A stretch of DNA of 64,000 nucleotides, taken from the NCBI GenBank assembly GCA_026391455.1, contig JAPLEH010000030.1, forward strand, positions 1 through 64,000. Reading direction: 5' to 3'. Under the pieces are notes generated by a model. That model worked only from the letters and a program-made list of their open reading frames with translations, was not told where the DNA came from and searched no databases. Both the position numbers and the translations under genes were made by a program. The stretch is from Bacteroidota bacterium (GTDB lineage Bacteria > Bacteroidota > Bacteroidia > Chitinophagales > Chitinophagaceae). Positions 1-8,302 of the stretch are shown piece by piece. Within the stretch, counting starts at the first letter, position 1. Every line of letters starts with the position of its first letter.

Positions 1-129
1 CCTGCATTTGCCCATAGTATCAAACTCCGTGAATGGGATGATAAAGCTAAACTGGAAAGTGTACCCCTTCCTTCACTGGAAAAGTATAAAAAAATGGCCC
101 TGAATCACCTGCTGCGCCATGCTGAATAA
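1..129 (+). CDS. HD-domain phosphonate-catabolism protein, C-terminal fragment
   Basis: The window opens inside a reading frame that ends with TAA at 127-129, leaving about 42 residues. The tail has the pattern KLREWDDKAK followed by PLPSLEKY, which resembles the C-terminus of HD-domain proteins of the PhnZ/HDIG group found in phosphonate-degradation clusters (commonly L-R-x-W-D-D-x-A-K then a P-x-L-x-x-Y motif). Those enzymes are di-iron oxygenases that cleave the C-P bond of hydroxylated phosphonates. The HD motif itself lies outside the window, so the assignment rests on the tail and on the next three genes, which point to the same pathway. Confidence 0.6.
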   Translation, partial: PAFAHSIKLREWDDKAKLESVPLPSLEKYKKMALNHLLRHAE

Positions 130-283
130 CCAGCCTTTCAAACAGAATTACTTTCACGTGCATCTATCGGATGGAAAAGAGACGAATCAATCAGGGTTGT
201 TGAAACCACAGAATTAAACGTTTCTTCATATTCGCTTAACAGTCCCCTTTCCTCTGCAGCCTACCTTTCCGGAAACATTTTTT

Positions 284-958
284 ATGCCGGTTAAACTTGC
301 AGTATTTGATATGGCAGGGACCACTATTATGGATAATGGTTTTGTTGCCAATGCATTCAGAAATGCTTTTATTAAAAATGGCTATGATATCAGCCTGGAA
401 GACACGCATCCTTATATGGGCGTGAAGAAAATAGTGGCGGTACAGATGATGCTGGAACAATTGGGCGTTCAGGAGCCTGCCACAATAGCTGAGGATATAC
501 ACAGTGATTTTGTGCATGAGATGATTGACTTTTATGAATACGATTTGTCGGTAAAGCAATTTGAAGACACCGAAGAGGTGTTTCAGCAATTAAGAGAAAA
601 AGGCGTACGCATCGTCTTAAACACGGGTTTCCCTAAAGTAATTGCAGATGCAATTGTAAAGCGTTTTCAGTGGATTGAAAAGAATCTGGTGGATGATTAT
701 ATCGCCAGCGATGAAGTGGATCGTGGTCGCCCCGATACGCTCATGATTGACCGGCTTATGTATCGGGCCGGTATTGATGATCCGCTGCTCGTAGCTAAAG
801 TGGGCGATACATCTGTTGATATTGAGGAGGGCAAAAATGCCGGATGCCGGTATGTAATTGCTGTAACTACCGGCGCAGGTAGCCGGGAAGAGTTGCAGGG
901 ATATGCTCCCACGCATATTGTAGACAGCCTTTCCGAAATTCCTGAAATCCTCTATTAA
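284..958 (+). CDS. phosphonatase-like HAD hydrolase
   Basis: This 224-residue cytoplasmic HAD-superfamily protein carries motif I as D9-M-A11-G-T. Alanine two residues after the nucleophile is typical of phosphonoacetaldehyde hydrolase (PhnX), where ordinary HAD phosphatases have Asp. Motif II Thr is near T114 (NTGF) and the acidic Mg-binding motif is GDTSVD (D175, D179). The cap segment YMGVKK places K48/K49 about where PhnX has its Schiff-base lysine. It best fits the PhnX-like family that occurs beside TIGR03364-type oxidoreductases rather than classical PhnX. It sits 2 nt before the transporter gene, so the two are probably co-transcribed. The natural substrate cannot be read from the sequence. 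Confidence 0.8.
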   Translation: MPVKLAVFDMAGTTIMDNGFVANAFRNAFIKNGYDISLEDTHPYMGVKKIVAVQMMLEQLGVQEPATIAEDIHSDFVHEMIDFYEYDLSVKQFEDTEEVFQQLREKGVRIVLNTGFPKVIADAIVKRFQWIEKNLVDDYIASDEVDRGRPDTLMIDRLMYRAGIDDPLLVAKVGDTSVDIEEGKNAGCRYVIAVTTGAGSREELQGYAPTHIVDSLSEIPEILY

Positions 959-960
959 GC

Positions 961-2259
961 ATGGCAATACCCAACCAAACTCCGCGTCGGGAATGGCTGC
1001 CGCTGATACTTACTGCTATGTCTGCTTTTTGTGTGTATACCTGTATGTATGCATTCCGAAAGCCGTTTACCGCAGCCGCTTTTGAAGGCTATCGCTGGTG
1101 GGGTATCGACTATAAAATATGGTTGGTGGTGGCACAGACACTCGGTTATACAGCGAGTAAATTTTTCGGAATAGGATTTATCGGTGGCATGAACATGAAT
1201 AAAAGGGCCGTGAATATCATTAAACTGATAACGGTTGCCTGGATCGCTTTGTTTTTATTTGCTGTTTGCCCGGCCCCTTATAATGTGATCTTTATCTTAC
1301 TCAACGGCTTTCCGCTGGGTGTGATATACGGATTGGTTTTTGCTTACCTGGAAGGCAGACGCAGCACGGAATTGCTTGGCGCAGTGTTGGCTACCAGTTT
1401 TATTTTTGCTTCGGGATTCACACAAAGCGCCGGTAAATATATCCTGCTGCATTGGAACGTAAGCGAATGGTGGATGCCCTGGCTTACCGGTATGATTTTC
1501 TTTTTGCCGTTGTTATTTTTTACCTGGCTCCTCGATAAAACACCTCCACCCGCATTGCAGGATGTTAAAGCCCGTACAGAGCGGGTTCCAATGAATAAAA
1601 CAGAGCGAAAACGCTTTATACGCACTTTTTTCCCCGGACTGCTGATGCTGATCATTGCGTATATTCTGCTCACTATTATTCGTGATTACCGCAGCAATTT
1701 CGCCGCAAATATCTGGAACGAACTGGGCTATGAAAAGGATGCCGGAATTTTCACCCGCAGTGAGTTACCTGCATCGGTGGTGGTATTGGTGGTAATGGGA
1801 CTACTGATATTTATTCGAAACAATATTACCGCCCTGCTGGTAAATCATCTGTTGATTATACTGGGCTTTTCGATAGCAGGAGTTTCCACCCTGGCTTACA
1901 TGAACGGTTATGTAGCTCCGTTTTGGTGGATGACGTTAACAGGGGTGGGCTTGTATATGGGATATGTACCTTTTAATTGTATGTTGTTTGAGCGGCTGAT
2001 TGCCAGTTTTAAATATGCAAGTAATGCCGGTTTTATCATTTATGTGGCTGACTCATTTGGATACCTGGGCAGTGATATGATACTGATCGTGAAAAATTTT
2101 ACCGGGCTGCACATTTCCTGGTCGCAGTTTTTTTGCTGGCTGGTATTAGGCGTGTCCGCAACAGGTATTTTGCTTATACTGTTATCGGCTATTTATTTCA
2201 AACGAAAGTATGACAACTTTTTTCCAAAGCTAGTAACTCCGCAATTGAATTATGGATAA
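961..2259 (+). CDS. DUF5690 MFS-like transporter
   Basis: A 432-residue integral membrane protein with about 12 hydrophobic segments and an early CVYTCMYAFRKPFTAAAF motif typical of the DUF5690 group of major-facilitator-like proteins. It starts 2 nt after the HAD gene and overlaps the FAD oxidoreductase gene by 8 nt, which implies one mRNA. From this context I infer uptake or export of a phosphonate or its breakdown product across the inner membrane. No substrate has been read from the sequence. The extended GxxxG-rich helices and a charged cytoplasmic loop around residues 190-220 (KTPPPALQDVKARTER) fit an MFS fold with a central loop. Confidence 0.75.
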   Translation: MAIPNQTPRREWLPLILTAMSAFCVYTCMYAFRKPFTAAAFEGYRWWGIDYKIWLVVAQTLGYTASKFFGIGFIGGMNMNKRAVNIIKLITVAWIALFLFAVCPAPYNVIFILLNGFPLGVIYGLVFAYLEGRRSTELLGAVLATSFIFASGFTQSAGKYILLHWNVSEWWMPWLTGMIFFLPLLFFTWLLDKTPPPALQDVKARTERVPMNKTERKRFIRTFFPGLLMLIIAYILLTIIRDYRSNFAANIWNELGYEKDAGIFTRSELPASVVVLVVMGLLIFIRNNITALLVNHLLIILGFSIAGVSTLAYMNGYVAPFWWMTLTGVGLYMGYVPFNCMLFERLIASFKYASNAGFIIYVADSFGYLGSDMILIVKNFTGLHISWSQFFCWLVLGVSATGILLILLSAIYFKRKYDNFFPKLVTPQLNYG

Positions 2260-3379
2260 TAAAGCAATCGTAATTGGCGCAGGCATTGTGGGTCTGGCCA
2301 CCGCCCGTGCATTGGCTATGCAGGGATATCAGGTAACAGTGGTGGAACGATCACATCGGGCCACAGGCGCTTCGGTGCGCAATTTTGGAATGGTATGGCC
2401 AGTAGGTCAGCCAGATGGGGCATTGTATGAAAGAGCGATGCTTTCACGCAGCATCTGGAAAACAATTTGTGATGAAGCGGGCATCTGGTATGAGCCGGCT
2501 GGTTCTTTGCATCTGGCTTATGCAGCAGACGAATGGGCGGTGATAAATGAGTATGCTGACAAAACGAGCACTGAAAGGCAATGCCGTGTTTTATCGGCAC
2601 AAGAGGCAACTGAGCATTCTTCGGCTATAGTAAGGGATGGGCTGGTAGGCGCATTGTGGAGTCCGCACGAAATGATTGTGGATCCGCGTGAAGCGATTGC
2701 GGCCATTCCAGGTTGGTTGCAGGAAAAATGGGGGGTGGAGTTTGTATGGGGCACTGCCGTTACTGCCATACAATACCCGGCTGTTTATGCAGGTAACAGG
2801 CAATTTATGGCAGATCAGGTATTTATTTGCAGTGGCGCTGATTTTGAAACGTTATACCCGGAAATATTTTCGGCCGCGCCAATTACCAAATGCAAATTGC
2901 AAATGATGCGACTGGCAGCGCAACCAGACAACTGGCGAATAGGGCCCTCACTATGCGGTGGGTTGTCGCTCACGCACTATAAGGGATTTTCTTCTGCTGC
3001 TTCACTGGGCGCTCTCAAAGAAAGATATCAACGGGAGTATCCGGATCATATTAAATGGGGCATCCATGTAATGGTATCGCAGAATGGGGCCGGGGAAATA
3101 ACTGCCGGTGATTCGCATGAATATGGCGGCACACATGATCCATTCGACAGGCAGTTCATCAACCAACTCGTACTCGATTATTTAAAAGGCTTTGCCCGGT
3201 TTAAGGACGAAACGATCACGGAAACCTGGAATGGCATTTATCCAAAGCTTACAAATGGGGAAGAACATTTTATTGTATCTCCGGAAGATGGTGTAACCAT
3301 TATAAACGGTCTCGGTGGTGCGGGTATGACACTGAGTTTTGGTCTTTGTGATCAGTATATCCGGGGTGAAGGGGTTTGA
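2252..3379 (+). CDS. FAD-dependent oxidoreductase, TIGR03364-like
   Basis: A 375-residue DAAO-type flavoprotein. The N-terminal dinucleotide-binding motif is GAGIVGLATA (residues 9-18), followed by VVERSHRATGASVRNFGMVWP, where the RNFG sequence is characteristic of the TIGR03364 family. A C-terminal NGLGGAGMTLSFG segment closes the FAD site. The family is repeatedly found in phosphonate-degradation clusters, where it is thought to oxidise amino- or N-methylamino-phosphonates. The gene overlaps the transporter by 8 nt and ends the tight cluster. The next gene starts 85 nt downstream, with a separate or read-through promoter. The amine substrate is inferred from context only. Confidence 0.82.
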   Translation: MDNKAIVIGAGIVGLATARALAMQGYQVTVVERSHRATGASVRNFGMVWPVGQPDGALYERAMLSRSIWKTICDEAGIWYEPAGSLHLAYAADEWAVINEYADKTSTERQCRVLSAQEATEHSSAIVRDGLVGALWSPHEMIVDPREAIAAIPGWLQEKWGVEFVWGTAVTAIQYPAVYAGNRQFMADQVFICSGADFETLYPEIFSAAPITKCKLQMMRLAAQPDNWRIGPSLCGGLSLTHYKGFSSAASLGALKERYQREYPDHIKWGIHVMVSQNGAGEITAGDSHEYGGTHDPFDRQFINQLVLDYLKGFARFKDETITETWNGIYPKLTNGEEHFIVSPEDGVTIINGLGGAGMTLSFGLCDQYIRGEGV

Positions 3380-3464
3380 TCAACTGAATGAGCAATAACA
3401 TAATGGTAATCTCTTCGTAATACACAGGCAATATAGAATGGCTTTTTTTGCAAAACCGTTACAC

Positions 3465-4565
3465 ATGAAAAGCATTCTTTCATTCATTACCCTCGCGGTA
3501 ATGTTGCCCGGGTTATATGAGCCGGTTAGTTTGCCCACTCCGCCGGATAATAAACTCCCTGTAGCAGAGAATTTATTTATCATCACCACAGATGGTTTCC
3601 GCTGGCAGGAGCTGTTTACCGGCGCTGACAGTACCCTGATCAATTCAGAAAAATATACTCCGGATACAAGTACACTCAAACTATTGTATTGGGCCGAAAG
3701 TCCGGAGGAACGCAGAAAAAAGCTCATGCCTTTTTTCTGGAATGTTATTGCAGCGAAAGGCCAGATTTTTGGGAACAGAACCTACGGTAACAATGTCAAC
3801 GTGGCTAATTCCTATGCCATTTCCTATCCGGGATACAATGAGATTTTTACTGGCAACACAGATATAACGATTGCGTCTAACCGAAAAAAGAATAATCCCA
3901 ATATCAATGTGCTGGAATATCTCAACGGAAAAGAAGCTTTCCATGGAAAAGTGGCAGCCTTTACGTCCTGGGATGTATTTCCTTATATATTAAATACAGA
4001 TCGCAATGCCTTACCGATTAACAGCGGTTATGCTGAATTAAAAGAGCCGGAAACGGAAACAGAGTATCTGATCAATAAAGTACAATCGGATGTGGTACAA
4101 GAAAAAAATGCCACCCGGCAGGATGCGCTTACATTTCTTACTGCAAAAGAATACATTAATAAAAACAAGCCCCGTGTGGTTTATCTCGGCCTTGGTGAAA
4201 CGGATGAATTTGCCCATCAGGGCCGTTACGATCTGTACCTGAATAAAGCCACCGAAGTAGATAAGATGATTGCTGATTTATGGCATTGGGTACAAACCAC
4301 CCCGGGATATAAAGATCATACCACCTTTCTTATCACCACCGATCATGGCCGGGGAAGCAAGAGCAGTCGCTGGACATCCCACGGCGAACTGATCAATGGC
4401 TCATCACAAACCTGGTTTGCTGTCATTGGCCCGGGTGTAAAAGGTATCGGTGAGATCAGGGAGAAAGGTCAATATTATCAATCTCAGCTTGCTGAAACGA
4501 TAGCGGGTATTCTCGGAGAAAAGTTTATCCTGCAAAACGCAGCACCACCCGTTTCTTTGCGATAG
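3465..4565 (+). CDS. exported alkaline-phosphatase-superfamily enzyme
   Basis: The ATG at 3465 is preferred over the upstream in-frame ATG at 3438 because it starts directly on a signal peptide (MKSILSFITLAVMLPG). The roughly 366-residue product has the metal sites of the alkaline phosphatase/phosphodiesterase superfamily: TTDGFRWQELF, the nucleophile region ISYPGYNEIFTG, GETDEFAHQG, TTDHGRG and TSHGE. It probably acts in the periplasm as a metal-dependent phosphomonoesterase or phosphodiesterase. Its place behind the phosphonate cluster suggests a joint role in phosphorus scavenging, but the sequence does not say whether its bond is P-O or C-P. Phosphonoacetate hydrolase belongs to the same superfamily. 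Confidence 0.78.
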   Translation: MKSILSFITLAVMLPGLYEPVSLPTPPDNKLPVAENLFIITTDGFRWQELFTGADSTLINSEKYTPDTSTLKLLYWAESPEERRKKLMPFFWNVIAAKGQIFGNRTYGNNVNVANSYAISYPGYNEIFTGNTDITIASNRKKNNPNINVLEYLNGKEAFHGKVAAFTSWDVFPYILNTDRNALPINSGYAELKEPETETEYLINKVQSDVVQEKNATRQDALTFLTAKEYINKNKPRVVYLGLGETDEFAHQGRYDLYLNKATEVDKMIADLWHWVQTTPGYKDHTTFLITTDHGRGSKSSRWTSHGELINGSSQTWFAVIGPGVKGIGEIREKGQYYQSQLAETIAGILGEKFILQNAAPPVSLR

Positions 4566-4623
4566 AAAAAGACCCCATAGCCTCCTAATACCTCTTTCTA
4601 CTATATTTTGCGTTACTTGAAGA

Positions 4624-4791
4624 TCAGGCTCCGGTTCCGGTTTTGCCGTACTTATCTGGTTTTGTAATCGGGTTTGTTGCTTTTTTTAATACGCTCAACG
4701 TATTGTTCCCAGTTGCAGGATTGGCATTCAGTGTTTTCTTTAGTCTTTCAGTGATTTTATTTACTTCCATCTCGTTTTTCCTGTATCGCAT
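4624..4791 (-). CDS. possible small basic protein (55 aa)
   Basis: In the 264-nt gap between two plus-strand genes there is a complete minus-strand frame, ATG at 4791 to TGA at 4624. It encodes a lysine-rich, hydrophilic 55-residue product starting MRYRKNEMEVNKITERLKKT. It has no signal peptide or membrane segment. It reads like a small cytosolic Bacteroidota protein, but there is no clear promoter or ribosome binding site, so it may be a chance frame. Confidence 0.3.
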   Translation of the reverse strand: MRYRKNEMEVNKITERLKKTLNANPATGNNTLSVLKKATNPITKPDKYGKTGTGA

Positions 4792-4799
4792 ATTTAAAT

Positions 4800-4807
4800 T
4801 AGGTTTG
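4800..4807 (+). promoter_or_regulatory. -7 promoter box TAGGTTTG
   Basis: TAGGTTTG matches the Bacteroidota sigma-ABfr -7 consensus TAnnTTTG and lies 22 nt before the WG-repeat gene start, implying a leader of about 15-17 nt. The -33 element is weak (T-rich only). Confidence 0.5.
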
Positions 4808-4829
4808 TGAAATCATTTTTACAAAGAGT

Positions 4830-6500
4830 ATGACCATGAAGATATCCCCCCTTATTTTTTCCATATTGTTTGCCGTGTCAGTTGCTGCTCAGCCAATATT
4901 GATCCCGTACCGATCGGGGGCTAAATACGGTCTTAGTGATGAAAAAGGCAAACTGATCGTAAAGCCAGTTTATGATCATATCACTCACCTGAAAGGCAAG
5001 TATTTTCAATACACCAATACGGTGCTGCGAAAAGACACTGTACCCCGGTACGATGGAGGCTGGAATATCCGCGAAAGCAGGGAATACGACTGCGGGGTAT
5101 TTTTCAAGGATAAACTGCTGCTGAAAAACAAAGACTACCCCCATTTTTTTATTCTACCAGCGTTCATCATCGGGTCTGATAATGAATTCAGGCCGGAGTA
5201 TTGTGAGCTGTACAATCTGAAAGGGGAAACCGTGATCAAGGGGCCGGTAAAATCAATCAGCATAAATGATGAGCGTGATTTTGGCGAAATGGCTTCCTAT
5301 AATGAACAGTATACATTGATATCTGTATTTAAAAGGCTCGAAAGCGATATCCGGACTTTCAGTGCAGCCGTCTATGACAACAAAGCCGGTAAGATCGTAA
5401 AATGGTTGCTGACTGATGTGCGTGATTATAAGCTGAACAAATATGTTGCAGGACTTTCTTTTGCTTTGTGTACTTATAAAGATCAGACCGGTTTCCATGA
5501 ATCCTATATCCGGTTTGATAAGAACCAATACATCCTTCAGCCGAAAGAGGAGGTAAAATCCGGCGATCTGCCCTCCCGCAGTAGTGACCACGGAATCTCC
5601 CGTGAAATGGGTGAACCTGCGATGATACCGGATGAAGCCGTAATGGTAGCGGAAGCACCTTACAACGAAGGCAATAATAAAAGCGTATCAGTAACATACC
5701 GGATGGATAATAACGGACAACTCAACGTATCCTTGTCAGGGGAAAAGAAAGCGGTGCAATTACCTGCGGGCAGCACTATCATTTTTGCCAATGGGAACAA
5801 CACCAGTCAGGAACGATCCATGCTCATAAAAAAGGATAAGCAATTCAGGATACTGAGTAAGGGCATTTTGCTGGAGACCAGTTATGATACCCTGCTTTAC
5901 CTCGATAAGCAATTCCTCGCCGGCAAGTTCATCAATGGTAAAATCCGATTTGGAATTCTGGATGACGATGGTACAGAAAAAGTGCCACTGCAATATGATT
6001 CAATACCGGGCATTATTCCGGAGTTGAGATCAGCCCGTATAGGAGATTACAATACGCTGCATGATACACTTGTACTCCAAACTGGATCCGGAGCCAGTTC
6101 TTATTTGAAACCTGCTGCCTATCAGCGATTCCTTCCCAACGAAATACTTGTTTATAAGGACGGCAAAGCAGGTATTGTTCACCGGTTAACGAATACAGTT
6201 CTTTTGCCGGTATCCTACGATATGGTTGCGAACAACGGATTGAGTTTTATGAATAACTTCAATACCGGCTATATTATTTTAAGAAAGAATGGCCGATATG
6301 GAATTTGTTATTTAGCCTACCAAAGCGGGAAAGCAATTTTTGATTTGGTACATCTTACAGACCTGGTATTCGATTATATACCGGGTAAATATATCAATGA
6401 TTATTATGAGGTGGATGGATTCCGCCTGTTTGCCCTGTACAACGACCATTTTGAGTTTATCGGATATGCAGATAAAGAGGGACACCGATTTTATAACTAA
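4830..6500 (+). CDS. exported WG-repeat protein
   Basis: A 556-residue protein with an N-terminal signal peptide (MKISPLIFSILFAVSVAAQP, the ATG at 4836 being an alternative start) and several WG/KWG-type repeats. Recognisable copies are YGLSDEKGKLIVKPVYD near residue 30, FGILDDDGTEKVPLQYD near 375, a KAGIVHRLTNTVLLPVSYD copy near 450 and a degenerate RYGICYLAY copy near 490. WG repeats form short beta-hairpin units of unknown, probably binding, function. The middle third is low in repeats and contains a long hydrophilic stretch. It stands alone behind its own promoter and is likely periplasmic or surface-exposed. Confidence 0.75.
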   Translation: MTMKISPLIFSILFAVSVAAQPILIPYRSGAKYGLSDEKGKLIVKPVYDHITHLKGKYFQYTNTVLRKDTVPRYDGGWNIRESREYDCGVFFKDKLLLKNKDYPHFFILPAFIIGSDNEFRPEYCELYNLKGETVIKGPVKSISINDERDFGEMASYNEQYTLISVFKRLESDIRTFSAAVYDNKAGKIVKWLLTDVRDYKLNKYVAGLSFALCTYKDQTGFHESYIRFDKNQYILQPKEEVKSGDLPSRSSDHGISREMGEPAMIPDEAVMVAEAPYNEGNNKSVSVTYRMDNNGQLNVSLSGEKKAVQLPAGSTIIFANGNNTSQERSMLIKKDKQFRILSKGILLETSYDTLLYLDKQFLAGKFINGKIRFGILDDDGTEKVPLQYDSIPGIIPELRSARIGDYNTLHDTLVLQTGSGASSYLKPAAYQRFLPNEILVYKDGKAGIVHRLTNTVLLPVSYDMVANNGLSFMNNFNTGYIILRKNGRYGICYLAYQSGKAIFDLVHLTDLVFDYIPGKYINDYYEVDGFRLFALYNDHFEFIGYADKEGHRFYN

Positions 6501-6559
6501 GCCGAACGGAGTAACCAATTTTTACTATTGAAACTGATTTTGTTTTGTAATTTACGTGT

Positions 6560-6964
6560 ATGAAAGTATTCCTTTTGATCTTTATTGCCGCGTATGCCTG
6601 TTCCTGCGGGAAAACTTCTGCTGTAGAAAAAAAATTGTCGGCAGCCGATAGCCTGATTATCACCTTTACTTTACCGGATAAAGACACGGTGATCAATACC
6701 GTAACCACCACCGAACCGGTAGCCATAAAAAAATTGACGGGCTTTCTCGGCGGCAAAACCAACGACGGCGTTCCCTGCGGATATGATGGCCATATAGATT
6801 TTTTCAGCAAGCAGCAATTGTTACTGCAAGTGGTATTCAGTTATCACAAAGAAGATTGCAGGCAGTTTATCTTCGACTTTGAAAATAAAGTCCAGTCTGT
6901 TGAAGTAAGCAACGAAGCCAAAAACTTTTTACAAAGCCTGGCAAGCGGTAAGAACTGGTATTAA
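6560..6964 (+). CDS. small lipoprotein of unknown function
   Basis: A 134-residue protein beginning MKVFLLIFIAAYACSCG. The cysteines at residues 14 and 16 follow a hydrophobic stretch and make a plausible lipobox, so it is probably membrane-anchored in the periplasm or on the outer membrane. The remaining chain is soluble, with a pattern of short beta strands and no family I recognise. It follows the WG-repeat gene by 59 nt and may share its transcript. The downstream neighbour is convergent, 34 nt away, with no obvious hairpin between them. Confidence 0.6.
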   Translation: MKVFLLIFIAAYACSCGKTSAVEKKLSAADSLIITFTLPDKDTVINTVTTTEPVAIKKLTGFLGGKTNDGVPCGYDGHIDFFSKQQLLLQVVFSYHKEDCRQFIFDFENKVQSVEVSNEAKNFLQSLASGKNWY

Positions 6965-6998
6965 TAACTTTAATACAGGCTCCATTATCGGGTTCGCA

Positions 6999-7526
6999 TC
7001 AGCCTAATTTTTTCAGCAATTCCAATCCCTGCTTCCATTCACCGTATCCGGATGCGGCATTGATATGCCCGGCATTTCCCAGTGATATCAATTCGCTTCC
7101 CCAGCAAGTTGCAAAATAACGCGCCCGCTGCATGGATACCCACGGATCATCATCACTGGCAATGGTAAGGGTGGGGAAGGGGATGCGCTGCAACGGAAAT
7201 GGCGCAAAGCCTTTGGCCGGAAAGGTATACACCGGTGCTTCCAGATCACTTGGTGCCACCAGCATCGCCCCTTTGATCTTGACCTGATAACGGTTTGCCC
7301 AATGCGCAATCGTGGCACAACCCAGGCTATGCCCGATGAGGATTACGGAAGCCGGATCAACCGTTGAAACAGCCTGCTGTACCGTGGAAACCCAGTCATC
7401 ACATACCGGGGCATCCCATTCCTGTTGTTCGATCCGGGTAAAGTTGGGGCCAGATTGCTCAAAGTAAGTTTGCCAATGCTCCGGACCAGAATTGCCAAGA
7501 CCCGGAATAATAAAATTGTGGTTCAT
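6999..7526 (-). CDS. RBBP9/YdeN-family alpha/beta hydrolase
   Basis: A 175-residue serine hydrolase of the RBBP9/YdeN type. The catalytic serine is S67 in the nucleophile elbow GHSLG, the acid is in SDDDPW (D125-D127) and the histidine is H154 in AGHIN. The fold opens with the family signature PGLGNSGPEHWQ. It lacks a signal peptide and should be cytosolic. The physiological ester or amide substrate is unknown in this family. It is the last gene of a minus-strand group, 20 nt downstream of the phytanoyl-CoA-dioxygenase-like gene. Confidence 0.85.
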   Translation of the reverse strand: MNHNFIIPGLGNSGPEHWQTYFEQSGPNFTRIEQQEWDAPVCDDWVSTVQQAVSTVDPASVILIGHSLGCATIAHWANRYQVKIKGAMLVAPSDLEAPVYTFPAKGFAPFPLQRIPFPTLTIASDDDPWVSMQRARYFATCWGSELISLGNAGHINAASGYGEWKQGLELLKKLG

Positions 7527-7546
7527 ACAGAAGTATTTATTTTCGG

Positions 7547-8302
7547 CTATACATGGTCGTTAGTAATTCCTGTCTGCATTTTTTCAGCCCATTGCATCCC
7601 TGCTGGGAGCTCCTGCCGGCTGAATTCGATATGTACCACCCGCCGTCGGGCATTATTCACCGTGCGGCTGCTGGCATGCAGCAACAATGGTTTCATGATC
7701 ATGATTCCACCTCTGGCGACCGGACAGCTTATTTTTCCGGTCAGGTCTGCCTGTTCGGGGCGTATGACCCCTATCCGGTGCGAACCCGGAATGACCTGCA
7801 AGGCTCCGTTTTCTTCTGTGGTATCATCGAGATGTATGCGAATGGTGAAATTATCTTCCAATAAAACAGTTGGCGGTTGTACAGCATACTGTCCCTGCTT
7901 GACTCTCCAGGGGCCAAAACCGGCCTCTTCCATTTTTCGATCCACCGCTATGGTCTGGTCCTGGTGAAAGGCAACGAACCAGTTGGACAAAGCCGGTTTA
8001 TCGAAATACAATGATTTCACTACAAAATAGCCCGGGCCAATCCATGATTCAATACATGCATTGAACGCTTTTGTAAAAATGAGGGGAGTGGCAGCAGGTA
8101 TCACTTTAAAAAAACGACGGATGGCAAACAGGTCATCTGTTTTCCGGAATGAAGGGTCGACCGTACCAGCTTGTTCAATCAGTTCTTGCAATGCAGTAAC
8201 CTGGGCATGGCTGAAAACGGAATCCAGGATAGCGAACCCGTTTTCGTCGATTGATTTTTTTACTGTTGCTGATTCAATCATGCATTTAATCTCTTCTGCC
8301 AT
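7547..8302 (-). CDS. phytanoyl-CoA dioxygenase family protein
   Basis: A Fe(II)/2-oxoglutarate oxygenase of the PhyH family, 251 residues from the ATG at 8302 (an ATG at 8281 would avoid the 17-nt overlap with the kinase gene). Metal ligands appear as H113-Q-D115 and the distal H209. The IPGSHRIG motif (residues 171-178) and the arginines at about 218-222 fit substrate and 2-oxoglutarate binding. It probably hydroxylates a small acid or conjugate in the cytosol. PhnY of the phosphonate pathway belongs to the same family, but this gene is on the opposite strand and 4 kb from the phosphonate cluster, so the link is only a possibility. Confidence 0.8.
   Translation of the reverse strand: MAEEIKCMIESATVKKSIDENGFAILDSVFSHAQVTALQELIEQAGTVDPSFRKTDDLFAIRRFFKVIPAATPLIFTKAFNACIESWIGPGYFVVKSLYFDKPALSNWFVAFHQDQTIAVDRKMEEAGFGPWRVKQGQYAVQPPTVLLEDNFTIRIHLDDTTEENGALQVIPGSHRIGVIRPEQADLTGKISCPVARGGIMIMKPLLLHASSRTVNNARRRVVHIEFSRQELPAGMQWAEKMQTGITNDHV

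Noticed and set aside
236-589. Minus-strand frame of 117 codons
   Set aside because: It overlaps the phosphonatase-like HAD gene, whose motifs are clear, and encodes a Cys/His-rich product typical of an antisense shadow.
3438-3464. Upstream ATG for the alkaline-phosphatase-superfamily gene
   Set aside because: It would put nine extra residues before an otherwise standard signal peptide, so the ATG at 3465 is preferred.
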